Notes: generated by a model not told the origin, from the sequence alone. A DNA stretch of 59,953 nt from Pseudocoprococcus catus (GCF_902381825.1 NZ_LR698973.1:650786-710738), one strand, 5' to 3'. Shown: positions 1 to 9,105, counted from the first letter of the stretch. A program made the numbers and translations.

Positions 1-10
1 AACCGCCCGA

Positions 11-43
11 CCTATCCGACACAATGCGCAAGTGCCGGATAGG
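11..43. repeat. Inverted repeat (hairpin) near the window edge
   Basis: Twelve-base arms at 11-22 and 32-43 (CCTATCCGACAC and GTGCCGGATAGG, one G.U pair) enclose a 9-base loop. No T-tract follows directly, so it is a poor terminator. It lies upstream of a truncated permease reading frame and may mark the breakpoint or an intergenic element. Confidence 0.5.
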
Positions 44-113
44 AACGGCAAAATTTTTTACACTTCTATTACTTCTTTATCACACGTAAGCAAATGGACA
101 TATATTTAAACAA

Positions 114-449
114 TTGATGTGGGCACCGTACATGTATATTTGGGGTGGTCGTTTTGTGTTGTTGTTAAAAGCAATATTATTGTTTTTATTTGGTGCAATG
201 TGGGCCGAATTAGCTTTATTATTTTCAAATATTTTTAAAAATCGATATGTGGCCTATGTTTTACCCTTTTTAGCCTATGAATTAATGTGGTTAGTATTTC
301 CAGTTGGAATATGGAATCCGGTATACCTTGTCAGAAGTGATTTTGGTCGTGATATTCCGGTATTTATACCATATTTAGTAGATATGGGGTATATTGTAAT
401 ATTATGTTTAATCAATATGGTGTTAATGAAGCGGAGGGGGCGGCAATGA
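114..449 (+). CDS. ABC-2 type permease, C-terminal remnant (111 aa)
   Basis: The product is very hydrophobic, with three to four membrane segments and the pattern of the last third of a bacterial ABC-2 permease. Such permeases normally have about 230-300 residues, so this looks 5'-truncated. The frame stays open back to a TAA at 87-89. Beyond that stop the same frame is again hydrophobic (51-86), which fits a decayed gene. TTG 114 or ATG 117 are the only starts, without a strong ribosome site. The stop overlaps the next start (ATGA, 446-449), as in translationally coupled operons. Family assignment comes from hydrophobicity and neighbours. It may be a pseudogene. Confidence 0.5.
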   Translation: MMWAPYMYIWGGRFVLLLKAILLFLFGAMWAELALLFSNIFKNRYVAYVLPFLAYELMWLVFPVGIWNPVYLVRSDFGRDIPVFIPYLVDMGYIVILCLINMVLMKRRGRQ

Positions 450-1306
450 ATATAAATTTCCGTCAAATAATACTTGTTTTATCAGGGCAGCTACGAGCTG
501 CTTTGATGTCGAAAAGAGTTTTGATTGGATATTTGATTGGAGTAATGGCGGCATTAAAGGCGGCGTATTTGTATGGAGAGTATGCGTCGAATCATCCAAT
601 CCAAATATTTGAACCATGGCTGATGAATTTTAGAAGTCTTGCTGATATTACAATTATGTTAGTTGGATTTATTCTTGTTGTGGCAGATGCTCCTTTTGTA
701 GATTCAAGGTCACTTTTGACAATATACCGTACTTCGAGAGGAAATTGGTATGATGGGCTGTGTTTGTATGTTTTAGTGCAGGGAATTATCTATTTTGCAC
801 TATCATTGACGGCAAGTTGTATTTATACGATTCCTCATGGTTATATTCAAAATCAATGGAGTGTGGCAATGAAGCAATTAGTTTTGTGGCCGTCGGACAA
901 AGCAATCATAACATGGCATCTTGTTGCACCGGATAAAACTTTGATTGAAGGGGTTCTTCCGTGGGAATCGGTTTTTCATACATTTTTGTTGATGCTTTTG
1001 TACAGTCTGGTGCTTGGAATGCTATTATATGTACTCAATGCTGGAATAAACAAGGCAATAGGAACCATCGCGGCAGCAGCTGTTCATGTAAGTGGCATAA
1101 TTTTAATGAATCTAAATGTTTCATATAAGATTACAAGGTGGTCATTGCTGAAAAACAGTAGCTATCTTTGGCATTTTGAGGCAAAACTTGATTTAGTGTT
1201 TTCATATGCTCTCTTTTTATTGTGTTATGTCTGCATTTTGTTTATTGGTCCGATAATATTAAAACATGCGGATTTCAGGTATTCAGTAGGTGAAGAAAAT
1301 GACTAA
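446..1306 (+). CDS. ABC-2 type transporter membrane protein (286 aa)
   Basis: Predicted integral membrane protein with about six hydrophobic segments. I chose ATG 446 because GGAGGGGG lies 5-10 bases upstream and the ATG overlaps the preceding stop; an in-frame upstream ATG at 404 has no ribosome site. It sits second in a four-gene operon ending with an ABC ATPase. Two dissimilar permeases and one ATPase is the layout of bacteriocin/lantibiotic-immunity and peptide-export ABC systems. The substrate cannot be read from the sequence. Composition is more AT-rich than the metabolic genes to the right, suggesting an accessory origin. Confidence 0.65.
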   Translation: MNINFRQIILVLSGQLRAALMSKRVLIGYLIGVMAALKAAYLYGEYASNHPIQIFEPWLMNFRSLADITIMLVGFILVVADAPFVDSRSLLTIYRTSRGNWYDGLCLYVLVQGIIYFALSLTASCIYTIPHGYIQNQWSVAMKQLVLWPSDKAIITWHLVAPDKTLIEGVLPWESVFHTFLLMLLYSLVLGMLLYVLNAGINKAIGTIAAAAVHVSGIILMNLNVSYKITRWSLLKNSSYLWHFEAKLDLVFSYALFLLCYVCILFIGPIILKHADFRYSVGEEND

Positions 1307-2027
1307 GAAATATCGATGGATTTTCGGCATACTAATCACAATATGTATGAGTATAATTTTAATTTTGATTTCAAGTATTGCTTTAGATTATCATAGAAAT
1401 GTCTGGCGTTATCTTGGAGGACCTGTGAGTGATGGTATTGTTCCTCAGAAGGTGATTGAGTGGCTGTTGATAGTGACGCCGGTTTGGACAATATGTGGTT
1501 GGTGGCTAAATAATCAATTCGCACTTGTTCAAATGACAGTGTTTCGATATGGGAATATAGGTGTATGGTGGAAACAGCAGATAAAGGAAGTGTACTTATT
1601 ACATAGCTGGTATTATATTTTAATGTTTGTGGTTTTGAAATTGAGAATACAGAAATATTGGACGGCTAATTTGTATTTAGAGATTTTAATGATTTTGATA
1701 CATTCACTTTTTATGTTAACAATAATGATTTTAATAAGAATTGTCGTTAATAATATGCTGGCTTCTTTTACTTGCATTTTGATGTTAGAAATTTTGAGTA
1801 TTTATGCTTCGGCACAAAAATGGTTTAGTCCAAAATACTGTCCATTTGTCTGGGGGATGTATAATGTATGTAATCAGACATATCCAAATAAAGGGTATGA
1901 TATAGAAAAAGCTATTGTGTTGTCAGTTGTTTTTATTATAGTATTAAATGCTGCGATTTTTGTGGATAAGAAGTTGCTGAAAAGGAGTTTGAGCCATGGA
2001 AAAAATAGAACTGATAGGAGTGAATAA
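1299..2027 (+). CDS. ABC-2 type transporter membrane protein (242 aa)
   Basis: Hydrophobic protein with about six membrane spans, beginning inside the previous gene (8-base overlap) and ending 32 bases inside the ATPase gene. Such overlaps indicate strict co-translation. GTG 1290 is an alternative start; ATG 1299 has better spacing to AGTAGGTGAAG. No catalytic motif is visible. By position it is the second permease subunit of the exporter. No recognisable subfamily. Confidence 0.65.
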   Translation: MTKKYRWIFGILITICMSIILILISSIALDYHRNVWRYLGGPVSDGIVPQKVIEWLLIVTPVWTICGWWLNNQFALVQMTVFRYGNIGVWWKQQIKEVYLLHSWYYILMFVVLKLRIQKYWTANLYLEILMILIHSLFMLTIMILIRIVVNNMLASFTCILMLEILSIYASAQKWFSPKYCPFVWGMYNVCNQTYPNKGYDIEKAIVLSVVFIIVLNAAIFVDKKLLKRSLSHGKNRTDRSE

Positions 2028-2625
2028 GTCTTTTAAAGAGGAAAAAGTATTAAAAGATATTTGTTTAACATTAACTGACAATAAAATTTACGGTTTTGTT
2101 GGCAGAAATGGTTCTGGGAAATCGGTCTTATTTAAGATTATTTGTGGGTACGTGATAGCGGACAGTGGAAAAATTATGATAGATGGTAAAGAACTTGGAA
2201 AGGATATGGATTTTCCAGAAGGATTAGGAGCTTTAATTGAAACGCCTGGATTTATCTGGTATCAAAGTGGGTTCGAAAACTTACGTTATCTGGCTCGTAT
2301 TAGAAATAAAATTAATGATGCACAGGTAAAGGATGCAATACGTCAGGTTGGGTTGAATCCAGACAGTAAGAAATGGGTAGGGAAATATTCCATGGGGATG
2401 AAGCAGAGACTGGGAATTGCTCAAGCGATTATGGAATATCCAGATATTTTAGTTTTGGATGAGCCGATGAATGCATTAGATGAGGAAGGCGTTGAGGAAA
2501 TTAGGCAGCTTTTGTTGAAATATCGACAGCTGGGGAGATGTATTCTCATTACAAGCCATAATAGGGAGGATATTGAAATATTATGTGATGAGGTATTTGA
2601 AATAAAAAGCGGTGTATTGCAATAA
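1996..2625 (+). CDS. ABC transporter ATP-binding protein (209 aa)
   Basis: Complete ABC ATPase that would power the adjacent permeases from the cytoplasmic face. Visible motifs are Walker A GRNGSGKS (residues about 35-42), the signature region YSMGMKQRLG in place of LSGGQ, Walker B ILVLDEP followed by the D-loop, and the switch histidine in ITSHN. Length is at the short end for CcmA/drug-export ATPases, with no C-terminal extension. The start has AAAGGAG 6-7 bases upstream. The YSMGMKQR signature is common in lantibiotic-immunity (BcrA-like) ATPases, so peptide or antibiotic self-protection is possible but is inference. Confidence 0.88.
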   Translation: MEKIELIGVNKSFKEEKVLKDICLTLTDNKIYGFVGRNGSGKSVLFKIICGYVIADSGKIMIDGKELGKDMDFPEGLGALIETPGFIWYQSGFENLRYLARIRNKINDAQVKDAIRQVGLNPDSKKWVGKYSMGMKQRLGIAQAIMEYPDILVLDEPMNALDEEGVEEIRQLLLKYRQLGRCILITSHNREDIEILCDEVFEIKSGVLQ

Positions 2626-2628
2626 TGT

Positions 2629-2752
2629 TTTTTGTTGCATAGGAAATTGCGTCCTATGCAACAAAAATGCTCCGAGAGGGCGCGCATTGTCCGATGGACA
2701 ATAGCTATGCGTTGACAAAAACGGAGTGAAGATGCACTTATGATGCGCCCTT
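2629..2752. repeat. Multi-hairpin intergenic element A
   Basis: Between the ATPase gene and the lipoprotein gene. A 16-bp perfect stem at about 2629-2644/2652-2667 (core GTTGCATAGGA, loop AATTGCG) is followed by a second hairpin, ATTGTCC-GAT-GGACAAT (2686-2702). A longer-range pair, AGGGCGC (2678-2684) and GCGCCCT (2746-2752), encloses the second hairpin. No open frame. The first hairpin could terminate the ABC operon, though it is followed by AAAAATG rather than a T-run. Confidence 0.55.
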
Positions 2753-2812
2753 CTGATATCATATTCATACAAACACTTTCGAATATATTATGAGAAGAAA
2801 GGGGCAATGGGT

Positions 2813-3370
2813 ATGAGAAAATCAGGGAATTTATGGTTGACTATGATCGCAGCATTGATACTGGTATGTGTTATGGCGATAGCAGGATGCGGTAAGCAGC
2901 AGGCGGGCGCAGGATCAGGTTCAGAGCAAAGTGCACAAAGTGCCCTGGAACATGTGCTGAGCTGTACAGTTCAGGAGGCTGCTGATTTTGAGACGGCATC
3001 GGAAGGAATTAAACAGGCAGCAGAGGAAACCGGGGATGAGACAGGGATTGTTTCTGTAGATGGACTGGAAACTTATTTTCAGGGGAGATTCGGGGATGAT
3101 CTGACTGAAGATTGTCTGAACAAGATGATGGCGGATCGTACCATTGCAGTGAGTATCAAACTGGCAGAGCAGTATCAGTCAGATATTCTGGCAGAGGACA
3201 TTCAATTGACGAAGAGGTCAGGCAACGAAGATATGTATGATTTCGAAGCAAAGTTGGTGACAGCAGCTGACAGTAAGCAGATTGCGTCAGTGACAGGCGT
3301 TGTCACGATGGAGGAGAGTCAGTCATCCTGGAAGATTTCTAATTTGACGCTAAAAGTAAGTGAGTCATAA
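2813..3370 (+). CDS. Putative secreted lipoprotein (185 aa)
   Basis: N-terminal signal sequence ending in lipobox IAGC, cleaved before Cys (residue about 26), then a Gly/Ser/Gln-rich linker and a soluble acidic domain of about 140 residues. Probably a membrane-anchored extracytoplasmic protein. ATG 2813 is preferred over ATG 2807 because AAAGGGG is then 8 bases away instead of 2. The family is not recognised; similar small lipoproteins are frequent in Lachnospiraceae. The next gene has its own promoter, so this appears monocistronic. Confidence 0.7.
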   Translation: MRKSGNLWLTMIAALILVCVMAIAGCGKQQAGAGSGSEQSAQSALEHVLSCTVQEAADFETASEGIKQAAEETGDETGIVSVDGLETYFQGRFGDDLTEDCLNKMMADRTIAVSIKLAEQYQSDILAEDIQLTKRSGNEDMYDFEAKLVTAADSKQIASVTGVVTMEESQSSWKISNLTLKVSES

Positions 3371-3407
3371 ATGGTTCATAAAAGTAAGTGAGGCATAAAT
3401 ATTTCTA

Positions 3408-3436
3408 TTGAGTGTAGAAACATCCTCTGGTATACT
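3408..3436 (+). promoter_or_regulatory. Sigma-A type promoter
   Basis: TTGAGT (3408-3413), 17-base spacer, TATACT (3431-3436), about 50 bases before the start of the small membrane protein at 3487. Confidence 0.6.
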
Positions 3437-3486
3437 AATTGTATAGAAACGAAAACAATGGCAGCTCTTATAAGGAGGCGATGCGG

Positions 3487-3747
3487 ATGAAGTCTTTCAA
3501 AACTTTACGAATAGTGATAACGATTGTGGATGTGGTGTGTTTATTGGCCGTGTTGTTTGTTCCGGCTCTTGAGGCAGCGAAGCATAACTTCTTTGTCTGG
3601 CTGATTCTTGGACTTCTGACGTTGTATGTTCTCTTTATGTGGATGGTGTTAGGCAGAAGAAACACCAATGGTTATGATGCAGAGAGTGACCGTGAGGCGG
3701 ATATTTCGAAGGAATTACTTTCTCAGAGGAATAAGTGGTACTGGTAA
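3487..3747 (+). CDS. Small two-span membrane protein (86 aa)
   Basis: Two hydrophobic segments (about residues 8-28 and 34-55) followed by a polar, charged tail of about 30 residues. ATG 3487 is chosen because AAGGAGG lies 8 bases upstream; in-frame ATG 3481 would be only 2 bases from it. No family recognised and no functional residues evident. It has its own promoter and precedes a strong bidirectional terminator, so it is a single-gene unit. Confidence 0.6.
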   Translation: MKSFKTLRIVITIVDVVCLLAVLFVPALEAAKHNFFVWLILGLLTLYVLFMWMVLGRRNTNGYDAESDREADISKELLSQRNKWYW

Positions 3748-3812
3748 TAAGATAAGCGTGTAAGAAATCTAAGATAAGAAACAGCACAATAAAAAATAAT
3801 AAATCAAATAAA

Positions 3813-3856
3813 ACAGGCGTATGAATAATGTGATGTGAGAAGGTTCATACGCCTGT
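3813..3856. terminator. Bidirectional Rho-independent terminator
   Basis: Perfect 13-bp stem, ACAGGCGTATGAA (3813-3825) with TTCATACGCCTGT (3844-3856), and A-rich and T-rich flanks. It lies between the convergent small membrane protein gene and arcC and can serve both. Confidence 0.85.
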
Positions 3857-3915
3857 TCTTTAATAAGGTAGGAATTTATTAAGCAAAATATGCTTTGTTA
3901 ATGAAGTTTTTTGTT

Positions 3916-4860
3916 TTACAGATGGAATCTTGTTCCTGTTTTGCCCTGGATACCGTCTTTGGATTTCTCCAGAAGTGTGATCAGAGCTGTACGGCCTTCC
4001 TTGGAGGAAGCGAAGTCAACGGCTGCCTGTACTTTTGGAAGCATGGAGCCAGGTGCGAAGTGACCTTCTTCCATGTATTTCTTTGCTTCTTCAACTGTCA
4101 GATCCTCAAGCCACTGTTCGTTTGGTTTGCCGAAGTTGATGGCAACCTTTTCAACAGCTGTGAGAATGATGAGGAAATCTGCATCCAGTTCCTGAGCCAG
4201 AAGACAGCTTGCGAAGTCTTTGTCGATAACTGCGCTGGCGCCCTTTAAGTGGTTGCCCTGACGGGTAACAGGAATACCGCCGCCGCCGCAGGCGATAACC
4301 AGGTCTCCGGATTCAACCATTGTACGGATAGTACCGATTTCAATGATTTCTGCAGGTTTTGGAGAAGCAACAACACGGCGATAGCCTCTGCCGGCATCTT
4401 CTTTCATGATGTAGCCGTATTTTTCTTCCATCATCTTCGCCTGTTCTTCGTTGAAGAACTTGCCGATCGGTTTGGATGGATTGTTGAAAGCAGGATCATC
4501 TTCATTGACGCGAACCTGTGTGATCATGGTTGCAACAGGGATATCTGTGATACCGCGGTTGAACAGCTCTTCACGCAGGGCGTTCTGAAGGTCGTATCCG
4601 ATGTAAGCCTGGCTCATGGCAACACAGACAGATAATGGTGTGTTTGGCTGCTGTGCATCTTCATGTGTCAGTGCGATCATCGCATTGTTGATCATACCAA
4701 CCTGTGGGCCATTGCCGTGTGTAACAACAACTTCACAGCCTTCTTCGATTAAATCTACAATAGCTTTGGAAGTTACTTTTACAGCTGCCATCTGCTCCGG
4801 CAGTGTATTCCCCAGTGCATTGCCGCCAAGTGCGATAACGATTCTTTTCTTCTTATTCAT
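3916..4860 (-). CDS. arcC: Carbamate kinase (ArcC/YqeA type, 314 aa)
   Basis: Transfers phosphate from carbamoyl phosphate to ADP, giving ATP, CO2 and ammonia; the energy-yielding last step of anaerobic carbamoyl-group catabolism. Recognised by the amino-acid kinase start with ALGGNALG (residues about 9-16), GNGPQVG, and IACGGGGIPV in the middle. Length matches the family (about 310). I use ATG 4860, preceded by GGGGG, rather than a start 9 codons upstream. It is the last gene of ygeX-ygeY-ygeW-arcC. An 11-bp hairpin at 4908-4939 separates it from ygeW and may tune processing. In E. coli the equivalent is yqeA, in the same neighbourhood. Confidence 0.95.
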   Translation of the reverse strand: MNKKKRIVIALGGNALGNTLPEQMAAVKVTSKAIVDLIEEGCEVVVTHGNGPQVGMINNAMIALTHEDAQQPNTPLSVCVAMSQAYIGYDLQNALREELFNRGITDIPVATMITQVRVNEDDPAFNNPSKPIGKFFNEEQAKMMEEKYGYIMKEDAGRGYRRVVASPKPAEIIEIGTIRTMVESGDLVIACGGGGIPVTRQGNHLKGASAVIDKDFASCLLAQELDADFLIILTAVEKVAINFGKPNEQWLEDLTVEEAKKYMEEGHFAPGSMLPKVQAAVDFASSKEGRTALITLLEKSKDGIQGKTGTRFHL

Positions 4861-4907
4861 TCTAAATATTTCCCCCAAAATAAACAAAATAACGGTTTTT
4901 GCGATTT

Positions 4908-4939
4908 ATATAAGGCGGAGGTGAATCCCCGCCTTATAT
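4908..4939. other. Intercistronic hairpin between ygeW and arcC
   Basis: Eleven-bp stem ATATAAGGCGG (4908-4918) with CCGCCTTATAT (4929-4939), a 10-base loop and no T-tract on the minus strand. Likely an RNA-stability or partial-termination element inside the operon. Confidence 0.6.
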
Positions 4940-4965
4940 GTTAAGTTGTTAAGTTAAATTTAATC

Positions 4966-6162
4966 TTATTTGAAGATTCTAGGCATAGATCTTTCTTCGA
5001 GTTTCTTCAGGATTTCCTGTGGATTTTCGAATTTAGCAAGGAAGATCATAGCTGCGATGATGTATGGTTTGTAGCTTGCTTCTTTGTAAAGAGGATCTCT
5101 GTAACGATCGAATACGGAAGCATCAACTTCACCTTCTTCACAGCTTACGCCTGTGATGTCAGCTGGCAGGCAGTGCAGGTAAAGTGCTTTGCCGTTCTTT
5201 GTTGTAGCCATAAGTTCTTCTGTACAAGCCCAGTCTTTGTGTTCTGCGTTCTGAGCAAGGAGTTCTTTTTCAAGAGCTTTGATACCTTCTGTATCGCCGT
5301 TGCCGTAGAGTTCTGTACGTTTTTCCATAGCAGCGAAAGGAGCCCAGCTCTTTGGATATACGATATCAGCATCTTTGAATGCTTCTGCCATGTTGTTTGT
5401 CTTTGTGAAGGAACCGCCGGATTTCTTAGCGTTTTCAGCTGCAACAGCTTCAACTTCTGGGAATACTTCATAGCCTTCCGGATGAGCAAGTACAACGTCC
5501 ATACCGAAACGAGTCATCAGACCGATGATACCCTGAGGAACGGAGAGAGGTTTGCCATAAGATGGAGAGTAAGCCCAGGACATAGCGATCTTTTTGCCTT
5601 TAAGGTTTTCAACACCGCCGAATTCATGAATGATGTGAAGCATATCAGCCATAGCCTGTGTAGGATGGTCGATATCGCACTGAAGGTTAACCAGAGTAGG
5701 TTTCTGCTCAAGGATACCGTCTTTGTTGCCCTGTGTTACAGCGTCAACAACTTCATGCATGTATTTGTTGCCTTTGCCGATGTACATATCATCACGGATA
5801 CCGATAACGTCAGCCATGAAGGAGATCATGTTAGCTGTTTCACGAACTGTTTCGCCGTGAGCAACCTGAGATTTGCCTTCATCCAGATCCTGAACTTCAA
5901 GACCAAGAAGGTTACATGCGGAAGCAAAGGAGAAACGTGTACGTGTAGAGTTATCACGGAATAAAGAAATACCAAGACCACTTTCGAATACCTTTGTGGA
6001 GATGTTGTTCTCTCTCATGTAACGAAGCGCATCAGCAACTGTGAAAACAGCTTCAAGTTCGTCGTCTGATTTTTCCCATGTCAGGAAGAAGTCACCGTTG
6101 TACATTTCTTTGAAGTTAAGTGCGTTTAATTTGTCGATATAAGCCTGTAATTTAGCATCCAT
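4966..6162 (-). CDS. ygeW: Knotted carbamoyltransferase YgeW (398 aa)
   Basis: Member of the aspartate/ornithine carbamoyltransferase superfamily, of the YgeW branch linked to selenium-dependent hydroxylase and purine-catabolism loci. The carbamoyl-phosphate site STRTR is at residues 72-76, HPTQAMAD lies mid-protein, and the C-terminal HCLPADI motif precedes the knot region. The true substrate of YgeW is not settled. Together with arcC it probably cleaves a carbamoylated intermediate so that carbamoyl phosphate feeds ATP synthesis. The start has GGAGGA 8 bases upstream. The upstream gap to ygeY has a small stem (6190-6196/6216-6222). Confidence 0.93.
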   Translation of the reverse strand: MDAKLQAYIDKLNALNFKEMYNGDFFLTWEKSDDELEAVFTVADALRYMRENNISTKVFESGLGISLFRDNSTRTRFSFASACNLLGLEVQDLDEGKSQVAHGETVRETANMISFMADVIGIRDDMYIGKGNKYMHEVVDAVTQGNKDGILEQKPTLVNLQCDIDHPTQAMADMLHIIHEFGGVENLKGKKIAMSWAYSPSYGKPLSVPQGIIGLMTRFGMDVVLAHPEGYEVFPEVEAVAAENAKKSGGSFTKTNNMAEAFKDADIVYPKSWAPFAAMEKRTELYGNGDTEGIKALEKELLAQNAEHKDWACTEELMATTKNGKALYLHCLPADITGVSCEEGEVDASVFDRYRDPLYKEASYKPYIIAAMIFLAKFENPQEILKKLEERSMPRIFK

Positions 6163-6275
6163 TATAATAATCCTCCGTTTGATTAAGTGCCGTGCACCGG
6201 TTAAAAATTGTCCGATGCACGGAAGTTTTATTGGTTTATAATACGTTAACTTTTATAGTATAGTCTTTTTTGAAA

Positions 6276-7589
6276 TTATTCGCAATAGGACATTGGCAGA
6301 GCAGCGTAAACAGCAGCACATGTAACCAGATCCTGTTTCCATGTCATTTCGTTAGGAGCGTGAGCCTGAGCTTCTGCACCTGGTCCAAAACCGATACATG
6401 GGATACCGTTTCTACCCATGATAGAAACACCGTTTGTGGAGAATGTCCACTTATCTGTCAGTGGGCGAGCCTGACGCATTTCAAGTGTGTCAGCAGCACC
6501 GATTCTCTTATCACCGTAAAGACCATGGTAAGCAGCTTCCAGTGCTTTTGTAACCTTGTGATCCTTTGGAATCGCCCATGTTGGGAAGTAGCATTCGATT
6601 TCATATACACAGCCTGTGTAGGATGGACGGTCATAGTTGTACATGGAAACAACAACGTCATCACCGTATTTCTTTACGCTAGGCAGGTTGCGGATTTCAT
6701 CCAGACAGCTTTCCCATGTCTCGCCGAATGTCATACGACGGTCAAGAGATACTGCACAGGAGTCAGCAACTGCACAACGGCTTGGGGATGTGTAGAAGAT
6801 CTGAGATGTTGTAACTGTACCGCGGCCAAGGAAGCGAGCTTCTTCCCAGTCAGGGTTGTATTTAGGATTCAGCATCTTAACAAGACCTTTGATCTCTGTT
6901 TCGTCTGCATCATCATTTTCATTCAGCGCACGAACATCCTGAAGGATATCAGCCATCTTGTAGATTGCGTTGTCACCACGTTCTGGAGCAGAACCATGGC
7001 AGGAAACACCCTTAACATCGATACGGATTTCCATACGTCCGCGCTGACCTCTGTAGATACCGCCGTCTGTAGGCTCTGTAGATACTACGAATTCAGGACG
7101 AACTTTGTCTTCGTTGATGATGTACTGCCAGCAAAGGCCATCACAGTCTTCTTCCTGAACAGAACCAACAACCATGATCTTGTAACCTTCCGGAATCAGG
7201 TTGTAATCTTTCATGATCTTAGCGCCGTAAACAGCAGATACAACACCGCCGCACTGGTCAGATACACCACGGCCACCGATTTCTGTTTCGTTCTCATAAC
7301 CATCATATGGATCGAATGTCCAGTTGTTGATGTTGCCGATACCTACTGTATCGATATGACCGTCGAAAGCGATGATCTTGTCACCTGTACCCATGTAACC
7401 GATGACGTTGCCCTGTGGATCGATGACAACTTCGTCGAAGTCCAGTTTCTTCATCTCAGCAGCAATTGTCTCTACATGCGCCTTTTCATCACAGCTTTCG
7501 CCAGGATTCTTAACGATGGCACGTAAGAAAGCTGTCATATCAGCCTGATAGCCCTGTGCTACTTCTTTGATTTTGTTAAAGTCTAACAT
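6276..7589 (-). CDS. ygeY: YgeY family M20-type metallohydrolase (437 aa)
   Basis: Zinc-dependent amidohydrolase or deacylase of the peptidase M20 fold, in the YgeY subfamily tied to selenium metabolism and purine breakdown. Visible ligand motifs are FDGHIDTVG (His/Asp), the GVSDQCGG region, EEDCDGL (catalytic Glu pair), and a C-terminal AHAPNE histidine. Known relatives include deacetylases and dipeptidases; the physiological substrate here is inferred to be a ring-opened purine-derived amide. I chose ATG 7589, which has GGAGGG 8 bases upstream, over a start 8 codons earlier. The gap to ygeX is 94 bases. Confidence 0.93.
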   Translation of the reverse strand: MLDFNKIKEVAQGYQADMTAFLRAIVKNPGESCDEKAHVETIAAEMKKLDFDEVVIDPQGNVIGYMGTGDKIIAFDGHIDTVGIGNINNWTFDPYDGYENETEIGGRGVSDQCGGVVSAVYGAKIMKDYNLIPEGYKIMVVGSVQEEDCDGLCWQYIINEDKVRPEFVVSTEPTDGGIYRGQRGRMEIRIDVKGVSCHGSAPERGDNAIYKMADILQDVRALNENDDADETEIKGLVKMLNPKYNPDWEEARFLGRGTVTTSQIFYTSPSRCAVADSCAVSLDRRMTFGETWESCLDEIRNLPSVKKYGDDVVVSMYNYDRPSYTGCVYEIECYFPTWAIPKDHKVTKALEAAYHGLYGDKRIGAADTLEMRQARPLTDKWTFSTNGVSIMGRNGIPCIGFGPGAEAQAHAPNEMTWKQDLVTCAAVYAALPMSYCE

Positions 7590-7683
7590 TTTTTTACCCT
7601 CCATAATGTTCATATATTGTAACGTTGCAAAATGGTTTCTCTATTTATATGTAATAACTGTCAAAGGCAGTTAAAACGAATGC

Positions 7684-8937
7684 TTAGTTTTCCTGAAGAT
7701 CAGCAAATGGTTCTTTGTCTGTGCCGCATAAGCCTTCCCATACGATTTCACGATAACGGTCAGGATCTGTATCGCCTTCAGAAGAAACAAGAAGTACCTG
7801 AGAATTCTCATCCAGTTTCAGTGCTTCCTTGAGTTCCTTTAATTCAGGTTTTGTCATGATCGCTGCAACCAGACCCATTGTAACGGAACCGGATTCACCG
7901 GAGATAACTCTTTCGTCACCTTTCATTGGTGAGCTGTAAATACGTGTACCGTTGGCACTTACCCAATCAGGACAAGATACGAATGCATCTGCATGATTGC
8001 GAAGAATATCCCATGATACAGTGTTTGGTTCGCCGCAGGCAAGACCAGCCATGATTGTGAGCATATCGCCTGTAACATCTACGCGGCTGCCGTCACCCTT
8101 GGAAGCAGAGCGGAAGAGGCAGTCTGCAGCCTTGGCTTCAACAACTGTCATGATCGGTGGATTCTCTTTGAATCTGTTGGCGAAGTAACCAACAACTGCA
8201 CCGGCCAGTGAGCCAACGCCTGCCTGAATGAAGATATGTGTTGGACGGCAGTTGTCTTCTTCTAACTGATGATCAGCTTCAAGTGCTAATGTGCCGTAAC
8301 CCTGCATGATCCATGTAGGAATTTCTTCATAACCTTCCCAGGCTGTATCCTGAACCATGATGCCGTGTTCTGTCTCAGCAGCTTCCTTTGCAGCCATACG
8401 AACACATTCATCGTAGTTAAGATTCTCAATAGTAACTGTTGCATTTTCCTTTGCAATATTATTTAAACGAGTCTGTGTTGTGCCCTTCGGCATTCTGACT
8501 ACGCATTTCTGTCCAAGCTTATTCGCTGCCCATGCAACGCCGCGGCCGTGATTACCGTCTGTTGCTGTGAAGAATGTTGCCTGACCGAAGTCTTCCTTGA
8601 GTTTCTCAGAAGTTAATACATCATAAGGAACTTCGCTGACATCCTTGCCGAGCTGCTGTGCCATGTATCGTGCGATTGCATAAGAACCGCCGAGAACCTT
8701 GAAAGCATTCAGACCGAATCGATAGGATTCATCCTTTACATAAAGTTTCTTAAGTCCGAGATATTCGGCCAGATGCGGAAGTCCTGTAAGAGGTGTAACT
8801 GAATACTGAGGAAAGCTCTTGTGGAAATTGTTTGCTTTCGACATCTCCTCCAGAGACATGTTAGCGACCTGTTTGTCATCGCTCTTCGGCATCTTGTTTA
8901 ATACCCATTTGATTTGATTATCTGCTTTGTTAGCCAT
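7684..8937 (-). CDS. ygeX: 2,3-Diaminopropionate ammonia-lyase (417 aa)
   Basis: PLP enzyme splitting 2,3-diaminopropionate into pyruvate and ammonia; in the published uric-acid pathway it connects purine nitrogen loss to pyruvate. Fold-type II signatures: SYRFGLNAFK with the PLP lysine at about residue 80, TDGNHGRGV near residue 120, and a glycine-rich SGESGSVTMG segment holding the cofactor phosphate. First gene of the minus operon. ATG 8937 is preceded by GGAGG at 7 bases; the reading frame opens 20 codons earlier without a ribosome site. The promoter is at 8993-9020. Confidence 0.95.
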   Translation of the reverse strand: MANKADNQIKWVLNKMPKSDDKQVANMSLEEMSKANNFHKSFPQYSVTPLTGLPHLAEYLGLKKLYVKDESYRFGLNAFKVLGGSYAIARYMAQQLGKDVSEVPYDVLTSEKLKEDFGQATFFTATDGNHGRGVAWAANKLGQKCVVRMPKGTTQTRLNNIAKENATVTIENLNYDECVRMAAKEAAETEHGIMVQDTAWEGYEEIPTWIMQGYGTLALEADHQLEEDNCRPTHIFIQAGVGSLAGAVVGYFANRFKENPPIMTVVEAKAADCLFRSASKGDGSRVDVTGDMLTIMAGLACGEPNTVSWDILRNHADAFVSCPDWVSANGTRIYSSPMKGDERVISGESGSVTMGLVAAIMTKPELKELKEALKLDENSQVLLVSSEGDTDPDRYREIVWEGLCGTDKEPFADLQEN

Positions 8938-8992
8938 TGCTGAACCTCCATAAAACCATGCTTGATAAGTCTCATTTTGTCTCCCTGTAATC

Positions 8993-9020
8993 ATCATAAC
9001 AGATAATTTGAAAATTGCAA
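8993..9020 (-). promoter_or_regulatory. Promoter of the ygeX-ygeY-ygeW-arcC operon
   Basis: On the minus strand: TTGCAA (9020-9015), 16-base spacer, TATGAT (8998-8993). Leader of about 50 bases before ygeX. Two AATTTTT-rich tracts lie just upstream (9030-9065). Confidence 0.5.
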
Positions 9021-9070
9021 GAGGAAAATCAAAAAATTTTTAGGAATCAAAAAAAATTTTTAGAAAGTGC

Positions 9071-9099
9071 TTGTGTTTTGTCTAATATAATGTTAAAAT
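9071..9099 (+). promoter_or_regulatory. Putative promoter of the permease-ssnA-ygfK operon
   Basis: TTGTGT (9071-9076), 17-base spacer, TAAAAT (9094-9099); an overlapping TATAAT is at 9085-9090. It would leave a leader of about 235 bases before the permease start. The divergent arrangement with the minus-strand promoter only 50 bases away allows joint control. Confidence 0.45.
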
Positions 9100-9105
9100 G
9101 ACAAT

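Noticed and set aside
6270..7526. 418-codon open frame antisense to ygeY
   Set aside because: Cys/Val/Thr-rich composition typical of antisense of a real gene; no start signal.
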